This document shows, piece after piece, positions 16,514 to 26,043 of a stretch of DNA of 51,257 nucleotides. The translations under genes and the position numbers were made by a program. Below the pieces are notes generated by a model that worked only from the letters and a program-made list of their open reading frames with translations, made no database searches and had not been told where the DNA came from. The stretch covers positions 1 to 51,257 of the forward strand of contig CAKNMY010000007.1 in assembly GCA_930989745.1 (NCBI GenBank), read 5' to 3'. Positions within the stretch are counted from its first letter, which is position 1. Each line of letters starts with the position of its first letter. The stretch comes from an uncultured Lachnospiraceae bacterium. Lineage in GTDB: Bacteria > Bacillota > Clostridia > Lachnospirales > Lachnospiraceae.

Positions 16514-16517
16514 GGTG

Positions 16518-17660
16518 TCATTTTACTTCTATTGCCTTGTGGGGGCACATTTCCTGACAGCAGAAGCAGCGGATACATTTGCGGTAATTATACACCGGAA
16601 TGTTCTCTCTGCCGTTTTTAAAAGTAACAGCCTTCCCCTCGACCGGGCAGCTCTCGACGCAGATTCCGCATCTTCGGCATTTCTCCTCCACAATGTACGG
16701 CTTCTTCTGAAAAATCTTCAGCGCCTTTAAGGCATTCCAGATATTCTTTCCATACTTCTCTCTGTCCACACGGTAGCCGGGATTGCCCCAGCGGCTCACC
16801 GCCTCTTCCATGGAAACCTCCCCGTCCGGCGTGAAGACTTCGATCTCCTCTGTCTTCCACGTTCCCAGTCCATACTGCATCCCATGCACATTTGTCGGGA
16901 CCATCTGAGGGTCCAGATCAACAAGGCGGCAGAACACCGCATCCAGCGCTATGGGATCCGCTGAGAGCAGCATCACTCCCATTTTGACCGGATCTCCCGA
17001 TGTGGGGCCGTTACCCTCCATCGCGACAATGCCGTCCATGAGATACAGACGCGGTTTCAGCAGCTGATTGAGATCGATCAGCATCCGGGCAAAGCTCTCT
17101 GCGTTGGGATACAGCGTATGCCCTTTCGCCTTCTGCAGTCCGCAGACACAGCCGTACATATTTTTAACCGCTCCTGTGACGCGTTCGAGAGCATGCGTTT
17201 TCATCTTGCAGACATTGATGATTGCGTCCGCGTCCAGCGCGTCCTGCGCAATCACAAACTGCTTTGCCTGATGGCCCTGAGGATAATCCACCTTTACCGG
17301 ATGCGAGAAGTCGGTGACCGGTATCCCGTACTTCTCCATCTGCCGCTCCATCCCCGTACCCGCCATGGTTCTGGATGCAGTCCCGATGCCGCAGGAATCA
17401 CCGCAGATGATATTCTCATATCCCTCCTCCCGCAGAATACGGGCGAGCGCTCCCATAACCGCCGGATGAGTGATGACTGCCCGGTCCACCTCAGCTTTCC
17501 GCACAAGATTGGGCTTTAACAGGATTTTCTCCCGCTTTTCGATCAGTCCTTCCAAGCCTCCCAGCAGCCGGATGCCGACCTGAAGCTGCCGGTAAATCTC
17601 CTCCTCATCGTAATCCCGGCAGGGCATCAGTATCACTCTGCTCTTATTGAATCTCTCCAT
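16518..17660 (-). CDS. DUF362 domain protein with two [4Fe-4S] motifs
   Basis: 380 aa. Residues 1-about 290 form a DUF362 domain (KPNLV, HPAVMGAL, GDSCGIGT, INVCKMKTH); the C-terminal about 70 residues are a ferredoxin domain with CRRCGICVESCP and CIRCFCCQEMCP, each binding one 4Fe-4S cluster. The protein is cytoplasmic, presumably redox-active; the substrate is unknown. It is the second gene of a two-gene operon, 6 bases after the 77-aa gene. The ribosome site is weak (AAAGAGAG). Confidence 0.9.
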   Translation of the reverse strand: MERFNKSRVILMPCRDYDEEEIYRQLQVGIRLLGGLEGLIEKREKILLKPNLVRKAEVDRAVITHPAVMGALARILREEGYENIICGDSCGIGTASRTMAGTGMERQMEKYGIPVTDFSHPVKVDYPQGHQAKQFVIAQDALDADAIINVCKMKTHALERVTGAVKNMYGCVCGLQKAKGHTLYPNAESFARMLIDLNQLLKPRLYLMDGIVAMEGNGPTSGDPVKMGVMLLSADPIALDAVFCRLVDLDPQMVPTNVHGMQYGLGTWKTEEIEVFTPDGEVSMEEAVSRWGNPGYRVDREKYGKNIWNALKALKIFQKKPYIVEEKCRRCGICVESCPVEGKAVTFKNGRENIPVYNYRKCIRCFCCQEMCPHKAIEVK

Positions 17661-17666
17661 CTCTCT

Positions 17667-17894
17667 TTACCATTCCTTTTTGATGTCTTCCCGGGAAATT
17701 CCGTAGGCGCGGCAGAATTCATCCAGCGCGCTGTCTGACGCGATCATCGCGACCTCCTCAAACTTTCCCGTACTCCTGCTGCGGAATCCCGCCACCCTTT
17801 CCCCTGTGCAGATGCTCGCCCGGATGACGGGCTGATATTCCCTCAGGTCAAACGCGGGCATGCTTTTCTTTTCCTTTTTCCTGAATAGTGACAT
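17667..17894 (-). CDS. conserved small protein of unknown function
   Basis: 75 aa, basic N-terminus (LFRKKEKK), then a core with RASICTGERVAGF and KFEEVAMI that looks like a short beta-rich domain. I recall similar short proteins in Lachnospiraceae, but no function is established. Start at the ATG 17894 because AGGAGG lies 8 bases upstream; the TTG two codons earlier is too close. It precedes and is co-transcribed with the DUF362 gene. Confidence 0.75.
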   Translation of the reverse strand: MSLFRKKEKKSMPAFDLREYQPVIRASICTGERVAGFRSRSTGKFEEVAMIASDSALDEFCRAYGISREDIKKEW

Positions 17895-17917
17895 ACGCAA
17901 TTCCTCCTGTGTATTCT

Positions 17918-17946
17918 ATTATACTGTGCCTGTTTGCTTTTCTCAA
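17918..17946 (-). promoter_or_regulatory. promoter of the 75-aa/DUF362 operon
   Basis: -35 TTGAGA (17941-17946), 17-base spacer, -10 TATAAT (17918-17923) on the minus strand. Confidence 0.7.
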
Positions 17947-17965
17947 CGATTTCTTCTGTTTTCCC

Positions 17966-17994
17966 TTTACCTGCCCCGTTTTCTGTCGTATAAT
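17966..17994 (+). promoter_or_regulatory. promoter of the alarmone synthetase gene
   Basis: -35 TTTACC (17966-17971), 17-base spacer, -10 TATAAT (17989-17994), 35 bases before the ATG; divergent from the DUF362 operon. Confidence 0.7.
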
Positions 17995-18028
17995 GGGGCA
18001 AATACCAAAAAGAAAAAGGTGAGGTACT

Positions 18029-18700
18029 ATGGAAAATGAAATACCCTGGCTGAATTCCGTCAGCCCTGAACAGTTTATCCAAAACACAAAAAAGTTCAAT
18101 GACCTTATGATGATGTACCGCTGTACTGTCCGGGAAGTCCGTACCAAACTGGAAGTTCTGGATGATGAATTCTCCGCAACCTATAAGAGGAATCCCATCT
18201 CCTCGATTAAGTCAAGGATCAAGTCTCCGGTCAGCATCTATAATAAGCTGCAGAAGCTGGGCTATGAATTTAATGAAGAAAACATCCGTACCCAGCTTCA
18301 CGATGTCGCCGGTATCCGGGTTATCTGTTCGTTTATCAACGACATCTATTCTATTGCAGATCTGCTTGCCGCCCAGGACGATATCACTGTGGTCGAGATT
18401 CGCGATTATATTAAGAACCCGAAACCGAACGGCTACCGCAGCTACCACATGATCGTCGATATTCCGGTCTTCTTCTCCAGCGGCAAGACCATGATGCGCG
18501 CGGAGATCCAGATCCGCACGATCGGAATGGACTTCTGGGCAAGCCTGGAGCATCAGCTCCGCTACAAGCAGGGTATCGAGAATCTGGAAAATTATGATGA
18601 GATCAGCAGCGAACTTCTCGAATGTGCGCAGACCGTCATCAACACGGATAATCATATGCAGCGGATCAAAGATATGATCGGAACTTTCAGCGATATCTGA
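18029..18700 (+). CDS. small alarmone synthetase (RelQ/YjbM-type GTP pyrophosphokinase)
   Basis: 223 aa, single RelA/SpoT synthetase domain with no hydrolase or TGS domain, matching the RelQ group in length. Conserved blocks: SRIKSP (ATP side), HDVAGIRVIC, KPNGYRSYH (GTP-binding G-loop) and EIQIRTIGMDFWASLEH. Role: makes (p)ppGpp from GTP/GDP and ATP in the cytoplasm during stress. Single-gene unit with its own promoter and a GC-rich terminator. RBS AAAAGGTGAGG is present. Confidence 0.93.
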   Translation: MENEIPWLNSVSPEQFIQNTKKFNDLMMMYRCTVREVRTKLEVLDDEFSATYKRNPISSIKSRIKSPVSIYNKLQKLGYEFNEENIRTQLHDVAGIRVICSFINDIYSIADLLAAQDDITVVEIRDYIKNPKPNGYRSYHMIVDIPVFFSSGKTMMRAEIQIRTIGMDFWASLEHQLRYKQGIENLENYDEISSELLECAQTVINTDNHMQRIKDMIGTFSDI

Positions 18701-18712
18701 AAACTGCAGCAG

Positions 18713-18755
18713 GAAGCCCCCGGGGCGAGCTCAGCGGCTCAGCCCCGGGGGCTTC
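18713..18755. terminator. GC-rich bidirectional terminator
   Basis: Perfect 14-bp stem GAAGCCCCCGGGGC/GCCCCGGGGGCTTC (18713-18726 with 18742-18755) between the converging alarmone synthetase gene and carB. The T-tract is weak on both sides. Confidence 0.7.
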
Positions 18756-18768
18756 TCTGTACTGTATC

Positions 18769-21700
18769 TTACTGAATATGGCTGTGCAGCTCCTGTAAGG
18801 ATACAACTTCCTTGCTTTCCTGCTTCTGAACTGTCAGAATACCGTTCGCGCTTGCCAGTGCGCCCGCCATTGTGGTGATGTACGGCACGCGGCTCTTAAT
18901 GCATGCCTTTCTCACATAACTGTCGTCCGGACCGTCCTCATCTCCCTTCGGCGTGTTGACTACCAGATCCACCTTGCCGTTGGTGATAATGTCATAGATA
19001 TTCGGGCGTCCCTCTGACATCTTGCAGATGTATTCCGCCGGAATTCCCACACTCTCAATCATTTCCTTGGTATGGCCCGTAGCAATAATCTTAAATCCGG
19101 CCTGGTCAAACATCTTCGCCACCTCGATCAGGTCTCCCTTATCGCGGTCGCCGACGCTGATCAGCACAGTGCCGGACAGCGGCAGTTTGCTCTTTGTCGC
19201 CTCCTGCGCCTTGAAATATGCCTCTCCCGCAGTCTTCGCAAGTCCGAGCACCTCACCGGTGGAACGCATCTCCGGTCCCAGGATCGGGTCAACTTCCGGG
19301 AACATATTGAATGGGAAGACTGCTTCCTTAACTCCGTAGTGCGGGATCTTTCTCTCCTTTAATCCCTCCAGCGGAGACGGCTCTCCTGTAAACTCAGAGG
19401 TAATGATCTGTGTTGCAAGCGGCACCATGGAAATGTTGCAGACCTTGGATACCAGCGGCACGGTTCTGGACGCTCTCGGATTCGCCTCCAGCACATAGAC
19501 CTTTCCGTTCTCGATCGCGTACTGCATGTTCATCAGTCCGCGCACATGCATCTCCTCCGCAATCTTCTTCGTGTATTCCTTGATGGTCTTCAGATTTTCC
19601 TCAGAAATATTCAGGGACGGAATAATGCATGCGGAGTCTCCGGAATGCACTCCCGCGAGCTCAATGTGCTCCATAACTGCCGGAACATACGCGTGGTTTC
19701 CGTCGCTGATCGCGTCAGCCTCGCACTCCATCGCGTGCTTTAAGAACCGGTCAATCAGAATCGGGCGGTCCGGTGTCACGCCTTCGGCTGCTTCCATATA
19801 AATCTTCAGATTCTCCGGATCATATACGACTTCCATGCCGCGTCCGCCAAGCACATAGGAAGGACGCACCATAACCGGATAGCCAATCTTCTCAGCGATC
19901 GCAAGCGCCTCGTCCACGTTGACAGCCATGCCTGCCTCCGGCATCGGAATGCCCAGCTTATCCATCATCGCGCGGAACAGATCACGGTCCTCCGCCATAT
20001 CGATAACGGCCGGGGAGGTTCCGAGAATCTTCACACCGTACTTCTCAAGCTCTGCGGCGAGATTCAGCGGAGTCTGTCCTCCGAACTGCGCGATCACGCC
20101 CAGCGGCTGTTCCTTCTTGTAGATTGCCAGAACGTCTTCCAGTGTCAGCGGCTCGAAGTACAGCTTGTCAGAGGTATCGTAGTCTGTGGATACGGTCTCC
20201 GGATTACAGTTTACGATGATTGTCTCAAATCCCGCCTTCTTGAGCGCCAGAGCCGCATGCACGCAGCAGTAGTCAAACTCGATGCCCTGTCCGATGCGGT
20301 TCGGTCCGCCGCCCAGGATCATGATCTTATTCTTATTCGGGCTTACCGGGCTCTCATCTTTTACATGGTAGGTGGAGTAATAGTAAGCGCTGTCCTCCGT
20401 TCCGCTTACATGTACGCCTTCCCACGCTTCCTCAACGCCCTCGGCGATTCTCGCGTTTCGAATATCTTCTTCCGGTACAGAGAGGATCTGGCTTAAGTAT
20501 TTATCTGAGAATCCGTCCAGCTTGGCTGTCTTTAATACGCCAGGCGGCGGCACCTCTCCCTTATACTCCAGGAGCAGCTCTTCCTCTTCCACCAGCTCCT
20601 TCATCTGTTCGATGAAGTAGTGCTTGATCTTGGTGAGATTATACAGCTCATCAATCGTAGCTCCCTTTCTCAGCGCCTCATACATGATGAACTGGCGCTC
20701 GCTTGTGGGAACAACAAGCATATTTAAAAGTTCTTCCTTCGTCTTGTCATGGAAATCCTTCGCCCATCCCAGGCCGTACCGTCCGGTCTCCAGGCTTCGG
20801 ATCGCCTTCTGGAAAGCTTCCTTATAGGTCTTTCCGATACTCATAACCTCGCCCACAGCGCGCATCTGTGTTCCCAGCTTATCTTCCACGCCCTTGAACT
20901 TCTCGAATGCCCAGCGCGCAAACTTAATTACAACGTAATCGCCGTCCGGAACGTACTTATCCAGTGTTCCGTACTTTCCGCATGGAATATCATCCAGATT
21001 CAGGCCGGATGCCAGCATCGCGGAAACGAGAGCGATCGGGAAACCGGTCGCCTTTGACGCCAGCGCGGATGAGCGGGAAGTTCTCGGATTAATCTCGATG
21101 ACAATGATTCTTCCGCTTACCGGATCATGGGCAAACTGCACGTTTGTACCGCCGATCACCTGCACTTCTTCCACAATTTTATACGCCTGTCTCTGCAGCT
21201 CCTCCTGCACATCCTCGGAAATCGTCAGCATCGGAGCGGAACAGAAGGAGTCTCCTGTGTGAACGCCCAGCGGGTCGATATTTTCGATAAAGCATACGGT
21301 AATCATATTATTTTTGGAGTCGCGGACAACTTCCAGCTCGAGCTCTTCCCAGCCGAGAATGGACTCCTCCACCAGCACCTGGCCCACAAGGCTTGCCTGA
21401 AGGCCTCTCGCGCATACGGTCTTTAACTCCTCCACATTATATACCAGTCCGCCGCCTGCGCCGCCCATGGTATATGCCGGACGCAGCACCACCGGATAGC
21501 CCAGCTTATCGGCAATCGCGAGCGCCTCGTCCACGGAGTACGCGACTTCGCTCCTTGCCATCTCGATACCGAGACGGTTCATTGTCTTCTTAAACTCAAT
21601 GCGGTCCTCGCCTCTCTGGATCGCGTCTACCTGAACGCCGATCACCTTCACATCATACTTTTCCAGAATACCTGCCTCAGAAAGCTCCGAACACAGATTC

Positions 21701-21987
21701 AGTCCGGACTGTCCTCCCAGATTCGGCAGAATCGCGTCGGGGCGTTCCTTTGCGATAATCTGCTCCAGACGCTCCACATTCAGCGGCTCGATGTAGGTTA
21801 CATCCGCGATTCCCGGGTCCGTCATAATGGTCGCCGGATTGGAGTTCACCAGAACAATCTGATAGCCAAGCTTGCGCAGCGCCTTGCACGCCTGCGTTCC
21901 GGAATAATCAAACTCGCACGCCTGACCAATGATGATAGGACCGGAACCAATAATCAATACTTTATGAATATCATTTCTCTTACCCAT
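18769..21987 (-). CDS. carB: carbamoyl-phosphate synthase large subunit
   Basis: 1072 aa, full length. Two homologous ATP-grasp halves: KVLIIGSGPIIIGQACEFDY at the N-terminus and KIMILGGGPNRIGQGIEFDY at the centre, ending with the MGS-like allosteric domain (KGDLIEVAKMF, VNTPKG). Role: makes carbamoyl phosphate from bicarbonate, two ATP and ammonia supplied by the glutaminase subunit CarA, for pyrimidine and arginine synthesis. Start at 21987 has AGGAGG before the ATG. It has a near-consensus promoter. No carA is adjacent: the next gene upstream is unrelated. Confidence 0.97.
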   Translation of the reverse strand: MGKRNDIHKVLIIGSGPIIIGQACEFDYSGTQACKALRKLGYQIVLVNSNPATIMTDPGIADVTYIEPLNVERLEQIIAKERPDAILPNLGGQSGLNLCSELSEAGILEKYDVKVIGVQVDAIQRGEDRIEFKKTMNRLGIEMARSEVAYSVDEALAIADKLGYPVVLRPAYTMGGAGGGLVYNVEELKTVCARGLQASLVGQVLVEESILGWEELELEVVRDSKNNMITVCFIENIDPLGVHTGDSFCSAPMLTISEDVQEELQRQAYKIVEEVQVIGGTNVQFAHDPVSGRIIVIEINPRTSRSSALASKATGFPIALVSAMLASGLNLDDIPCGKYGTLDKYVPDGDYVVIKFARWAFEKFKGVEDKLGTQMRAVGEVMSIGKTYKEAFQKAIRSLETGRYGLGWAKDFHDKTKEELLNMLVVPTSERQFIMYEALRKGATIDELYNLTKIKHYFIEQMKELVEEEELLLEYKGEVPPPGVLKTAKLDGFSDKYLSQILSVPEEDIRNARIAEGVEEAWEGVHVSGTEDSAYYYSTYHVKDESPVSPNKNKIMILGGGPNRIGQGIEFDYCCVHAALALKKAGFETIIVNCNPETVSTDYDTSDKLYFEPLTLEDVLAIYKKEQPLGVIAQFGGQTPLNLAAELEKYGVKILGTSPAVIDMAEDRDLFRAMMDKLGIPMPEAGMAVNVDEALAIAEKIGYPVMVRPSYVLGGRGMEVVYDPENLKIYMEAAEGVTPDRPILIDRFLKHAMECEADAISDGNHAYVPAVMEHIELAGVHSGDSACIIPSLNISEENLKTIKEYTKKIAEEMHVRGLMNMQYAIENGKVYVLEANPRASRTVPLVSKVCNISMVPLATQIITSEFTGEPSPLEGLKERKIPHYGVKEAVFPFNMFPEVDPILGPEMRSTGEVLGLAKTAGEAYFKAQEATKSKLPLSGTVLISVGDRDKGDLIEVAKMFDQAGFKIIATGHTKEMIESVGIPAEYICKMSEGRPNIYDIITNGKVDLVVNTPKGDEDGPDDSYVRKACIKSRVPYITTMAGALASANGILTVQKQESKEVVSLQELHSHIQ

Positions 21988-22031
21988 AGCTCCTCCTGAA
22001 TTCTTCATTTTTCCTTCTTACTCAACTATAG

Positions 22032-22060
22032 AGTATATCATAACTCTCTTTATACGACAA
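22032..22060 (-). promoter_or_regulatory. promoter of carB
   Basis: -35 TTGTCG (22055-22060), 17-base spacer, -10 TATACT (22032-22037) on the minus strand. The leader is short (about 38 bases), leaving no room for a pyrimidine attenuator. Confidence 0.65.
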
Positions 22061-22071
22061 CAATTTACAGG

Positions 22072-22503
22072 TTATTTTTCCCGGCTTCGAGGCGTGAAGA
22101 TCACATACTCCTGCTTGTAATTTCCCCAGAGCGTGCATGGTGTCCGGGTAAAATACACGGTGCAGAACAGCATCTCCCTGTCATTCAGCCGCGCCGCGAT
22201 ATCGATCAGCTCATCGCTCAGCGGATAGATCAGATCCCGGGAATCACTGTCCATCCCGCGCACATACGCCTGCTGCTCCCCGTCAAGCACTGAAAGCACC
22301 CGCTGCTTCGCGTCATCGTCCAGAAAATGGTAGTAAAAATCTACAAACGCGCCGTCCGCGCCGTTTTCGTCTCTCAGCCTGCGCATATATGCCGCTGCCT
22401 CACGCTCGCCCATATGGGTGATCCTGGAGTCATACTGCGCAAACCCGTCCGTCACGCGCTCCACGTACAGTCCGCCCAGCTTCTTTAACTCTTCCGGCGT
22501 CAT
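22072..22503 (-). CDS. conserved hypothetical protein
   Basis: 143 aa, acidic and apparently soluble, no signal peptide or TM helix. Notable stretches are FVDFYYHFLDDDAK and YPLSDELIDIAARLN. I do not recognise its family with confidence (a DUF3877-like Lachnospiraceae protein is possible). Start at 22503 (MTPEELKK) has GGGAGG seven bases upstream; the in-frame ATG at 22521 overlaps the stop of the methyltransferase gene. Last gene of the operon that runs down from asparaginase. Confidence 0.65.
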   Translation of the reverse strand: MTPEELKKLGGLYVERVTDGFAQYDSRITHMGEREAAAYMRRLRDENGADGAFVDFYYHFLDDDAKQRVLSVLDGEQQAYVRGMDSDSRDLIYPLSDELIDIAARLNDREMLFCTVYFTRTPCTLWGNYKQEYVIFTPRSREK

Positions 22504-22520
22504 TTCGCCACCTCCCGTCA

Positions 22521-23723
22521 TTATTTCTCACTGCAGACCTGGAAGATATAGAACTTCAGATAGTACGACTCGTCCGCCGCCCAGAGGATCGGGTGATCCG
22601 GCGCCTGGGTTCTGTATTCCACCTGGCGCAGACGCTTATGCACATTGTGGGCCGCCTGGCCGATCGTCTGCGTAAACAGTTCATACGTCATAAAGTGCGA
22701 GCAGGAGCAGGTGGCAAGATAACCGCCGTCCTTTAACAGCTTCATTGCGCGCAGATTGATCTCCCGGTATCCTTTCACCGCGTTCTTGACAGAGCTCCTC
22801 GACTTTGTGAACGCCGGCGGGTCCAGAATGATCACATCGAACTTCTCCCCCTTCTTCTCAAGCTCGGGAAGCAGTTCAAACACATCGGCGCATAAAAACT
22901 TCACGCGGTCGGAGAGATTGTTCAGCTTCGCGTTCTCCTCCGCCTGGCGCACGCCCAGCTGCGACGCGTCCACGCCCAGGACGCTCTCGGCGCCCGCCAC
23001 GCCTGCGTTCAGCGCAAAAGAGCCGGTATGTGTAAAGCAGTCCAGCACCTTCGCTCCCCGGCAGAGTTTCTGAATCGCCCTGCGGTTATATTTCTGATCC
23101 AGGAAGAATCCCGTCTTCTGTCCGTCCTCAACATCCACCTGGTATTTTACACCGTTTTCCTCGATCTCCACGAGCGTGTCAAAGGGTTCTCCGATAAATC
23201 CCTTTACGCGTTCCATGCCCTCCTGGCTTCTGACCTTTGCGTCGCTGCGCTCATACACGCCGCGAATTTTAATCCCGTCCTCGGCAAGCACCTGCCGGAT
23301 CATATTTACAAGCTTCTCCTTAAAGCGGTCAATGCCCAGCGCGAGCGACTGCACGACCAGCACATCCGAAAACTTGTCCACCACGAATCCGGGCAGGAAA
23401 TCGGCTTCCCCGAAAATCAGCCGGCAGCTTCCCGTGTCCGTGACTTTCTTTCTGTATTCCCAGGCATCCCGCACCCGCATCATCAAAAACGCGTCATCGA
23501 TCTCCTGATCACAGTTTCTCGTCATCATGCGGATCCGGATCTTCGACTTTCGGTTAATAAATCCGCGTCCCATCGGATAGCCGTCGAAATCACGCACCAG
23601 CACGATGTCTCCGTCCTCAAAGCTTCCAAGAACGCTCGCGATCTCGTTGTCAAAAATCCATGCGCCGCCCGCCTTCAGCGTGCGTCCCTCTCCCTTTTTT
23701 AATGTGGCAACCGCCATGCTCAT
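22521..23723 (-). CDS. class I SAM-dependent rRNA methyltransferase (RlmI-like)
   Basis: 400 aa, COG1092-type. N-terminal PUA domain (about 1-75: KGEGRTLKAGGAWIF, ASVLGSFEDGD), then a Rossmann methyltransferase with VLDCFTHTGSFAL (SAM loop) and the catalytic motif ILDPPAFTKS. Role: m5C methylation of 23S rRNA is the known activity of RlmI. Start overlaps the rluA-like stop as ATGA, with AGGAGG seven bases before it. Specificity is not proven by sequence. Confidence 0.9.
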   Translation of the reverse strand: MSMAVATLKKGEGRTLKAGGAWIFDNEIASVLGSFEDGDIVLVRDFDGYPMGRGFINRKSKIRIRMMTRNCDQEIDDAFLMMRVRDAWEYRKKVTDTGSCRLIFGEADFLPGFVVDKFSDVLVVQSLALGIDRFKEKLVNMIRQVLAEDGIKIRGVYERSDAKVRSQEGMERVKGFIGEPFDTLVEIEENGVKYQVDVEDGQKTGFFLDQKYNRRAIQKLCRGAKVLDCFTHTGSFALNAGVAGAESVLGVDASQLGVRQAEENAKLNNLSDRVKFLCADVFELLPELEKKGEKFDVIILDPPAFTKSRSSVKNAVKGYREINLRAMKLLKDGGYLATCSCSHFMTYELFTQTIGQAAHNVHKRLRQVEYRTQAPDHPILWAADESYYLKFYIFQVCSEK

Positions 23724-24682
23724 CTCTTTGTTCCTCCTGCTTTTTTCTCTTTATCCTCCGGCATAAACTTCAGTTCACGCCGCATCATCTCACTGTCTAT
23801 CGTTCCGAATACCGGGTCATTTTCCAGCTCCGCCGCCAGACAGATCTCCTTCCCGGCAAACGGCTGGAAAAACCGGGCCGCCGCCGCGTGAAGCCCCAGT
23901 CTGCTTCCCGTATCGGCTCCCCTTCCGTACAGGACATCCCCAAGGAGCGGATGCCCCAGAGCTGCCAGATGTACACGGATCTGATGCGTCCGCCCCGTCA
24001 TTAATCTGCAGCATACGAGCGCGTGATCCTTCCTCTGGGAAATCACCCTGTAATATGTCACCGCAGTCTTTCCGTCACTGCTCACCTTCATCCGGTTCAG
24101 CTCGCCCTGAGCGGGTGCAAGGGGCAGCCTGACGCACCCCCGCGGTTCCTCGAAAACACCCTCTGCCGCCGCCAGATACAGCTTACAGAACGCTCTCTCT
24201 TCTCTTTGGGCAGAAAGGCGGGCGGCAGCCACATGGTTTTTGGCAAACACCACAATCCCGGAGGTATCGCGGTCAAGCCTTCCCACCTCCCGTATGGGCG
24301 CAGTGCTTCCCTTTTCCGCCAGATACGCTGCCGCCTGATTTGCCAGCGTATCCAGATAGTGTCCGTGCGCGGGATGACATGCTGTTCCCGGCGGTTTGCA
24401 GACTGCCAGCACATCCTCATCTTCATATAGAATTTGAAGCCTGTCACCGGAAGCCGCCACTGTCTTCGACACCGCTGTCTCTGAAACTGCGACTTCCACC
24501 CGGTCTCCCGCCGCTGCCGGATATGTCACCCGGCGGCGCGTTCCGTTGACGGTTATTCCGCCTTCTGTGAACTTCGCCCGGCTGATCTGCGCACGCGTAA
24601 GCCCCAGCCGTTCCCGCAGCAGAACTTCCAGCTTCCTTCCCGCGTCATCTGGCTCCACGGTAAATCCGATGATTCTGTTCAT
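23720..24682 (-). CDS. RluA family pseudouridine synthase
   Basis: 320 aa: S4 RNA-binding domain (about 15-70) and a pseudouridine synthase domain with the catalytic GRLDRDTSG (Asp 137) and GRTHQIRVH-type motif near the end. Role: isomerises specific uridines in rRNA or tRNA. Start ATG at 24682 overlaps the MATE stop (ATGA). The reading frame stays open upstream to 25237, but that part is a shadow of the MATE gene. Confidence 0.92.
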   Translation of the reverse strand: MNRIIGFTVEPDDAGRKLEVLLRERLGLTRAQISRAKFTEGGITVNGTRRRVTYPAAAGDRVEVAVSETAVSKTVAASGDRLQILYEDEDVLAVCKPPGTACHPAHGHYLDTLANQAAAYLAEKGSTAPIREVGRLDRDTSGIVVFAKNHVAAARLSAQREERAFCKLYLAAAEGVFEEPRGCVRLPLAPAQGELNRMKVSSDGKTAVTYYRVISQRKDHALVCCRLMTGRTHQIRVHLAALGHPLLGDVLYGRGADTGSRLGLHAAAARFFQPFAGKEICLAAELENDPVFGTIDSEMMRRELKFMPEDKEKKAGGTKR

Positions 24683-26043
24683 CGCGCGGCCTCCCGGTTT
24701 CCTCTCATATACCTGCGCAGCACAAACCAGAACCAGGCAGTCACAATGGTTCCCTTCGCGATACTGGAAATACTGATGCTCCACCAGATTCCGTTCAGTC
24801 CCAGAGCAGTCGCGGAAAACAGAATTGCCATGGGAATGCGCGCCGCATTTCCCAGTACCCCTGTCACAGCCGGAGACATAGGCTTTCCGAGTCCCTGGAA
24901 CGCCCCCGCAGAGGTGCTCTCCAGACACATGAACAGCTGTGAGAGTCCCAGGATCCGCAGATAGTCGACTCCCATCGGAAGGATGTCTGTCTCGGAAATA
25001 AAGATTCTGAAGAAGAATTCCGGAAACGCGATGAGCAGCGTGCTCGTAAAAATTCCCCATGCTGTCATCAGTCCCAGCGCGGTAAAGTATCCTCTGCGTA
25101 TCCGCTCCCGTTTCCCTGCTCCGTGGTTCTGCGCCACAAAGGCGTTGACAGCTGTGGCAAAGCCGTCCGCCATCATCCAGGAGATGGATTCGATCTGGCT
25201 GCCGACCTTCTGTACTGCGACCGCCGCGTCTCCCCATCCGGCTACCAGCCGGGCTATGATCATGGAAAGGCTGGAAAAGATCGTGTTCTGCACTGCGACC
25301 GGAAGTCCGATGCGCACCACATCAAGAACATCCTGTCTGCTGCTCTTTCTGCGAAGCCCGAGTCCTGAAAAGATCAGCGCAGTTCTTCCGGCATTTCTCA
25401 GGAACATTGCGAACACAATTCCCTGCGCCAGCACTGTCGCCAGGGCCGCTCCCGCAACGCCGAGCTCCGGGATCGGGCCCACCCCAAAGATAAATACAGG
25501 GTCGAGTACGATATTCGCGCCCAGTCCGATCAGTGTAGAGCGGAACGTGACGAGGCTCATCCCCAGCGCCGTAAAAATACCGGTAAAAATCTGGTTCATA
25601 AAAGAAAATATCATGCCCAGGCCGACGATCACGAGATACGCTCTGGCATCCTGCACCACGCTCTCCTGGTTCAGCTTAAAAAAGCCGATCAGCGGACGAT
25701 TTCCCGCCACATACACCAGCGTCACCAGCAAAAACAATACCGTGCCGATCTGAAATGCCGCCCTTGCGTAATCTCTTGCCTTCTCCTCATCCCCCGCTCC
25801 CAAAGCGTGCGCTGCTTTCACCTGCGCTCCCATCCTTGGGATTGTCGCAAATCCGTTCGCCATCCACAGATACATGCCGGCGGCTCCCACCGCAGCCACG
25901 GCATTGCTGCTGACTCTTCCGATCCAGATCATGTCCGTAAGGTTGTATGCCATCTGAATGAGAGAGGTCCCCATAATCGGAAAAGCGAGCTTTGCGAGCC
26001 CTTTCAGGATCGGGCCTTCTGTGAGATTAACTTTCCTGTCCAT
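24679..26043 (-). CDS. MATE family efflux transporter
   Basis: 454 aa, about 12 TM helices in two MatE halves; begins LTEGPILKGLAKLAFP, the typical first helix, and has FVAQNHGAGKRERIRRGY in the second half. Family role: cation-coupled export of drugs or metabolites. Start at 26043 follows GGGTGAGG and overlaps the end of the DUF3783 gene by 17 bases. A second, unrelated MATE gene lies at 8273-9700. Confidence 0.92.
   Translation of the reverse strand: MDRKVNLTEGPILKGLAKLAFPIMGTSLIQMAYNLTDMIWIGRVSSNAVAAVGAAGMYLWMANGFATIPRMGAQVKAAHALGAGDEEKARDYARAAFQIGTVLFLLVTLVYVAGNRPLIGFFKLNQESVVQDARAYLVIVGLGMIFSFMNQIFTGIFTALGMSLVTFRSTLIGLGANIVLDPVFIFGVGPIPELGVAGAALATVLAQGIVFAMFLRNAGRTALIFSGLGLRRKSSRQDVLDVVRIGLPVAVQNTIFSSLSMIIARLVAGWGDAAVAVQKVGSQIESISWMMADGFATAVNAFVAQNHGAGKRERIRRGYFTALGLMTAWGIFTSTLLIAFPEFFFRIFISETDILPMGVDYLRILGLSQLFMCLESTSAGAFQGLGKPMSPAVTGVLGNAARIPMAILFSATALGLNGIWWSISISSIAKGTIVTAWFWFVLRRYMRGNREAAR

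Noticed and set aside
22009-22071. pyrimidine attenuator or riboswitch before carB
   Set aside because: The leader is only about 38 bases with no stem-loop or T-tract.
24683-25237. 185-codon upstream extension of the RluA reading frame
   Set aside because: It lies in another frame of the MATE gene, has no ribosome site, and the RluA S4 domain starts cleanly at 24682 with an ATGA overlap.
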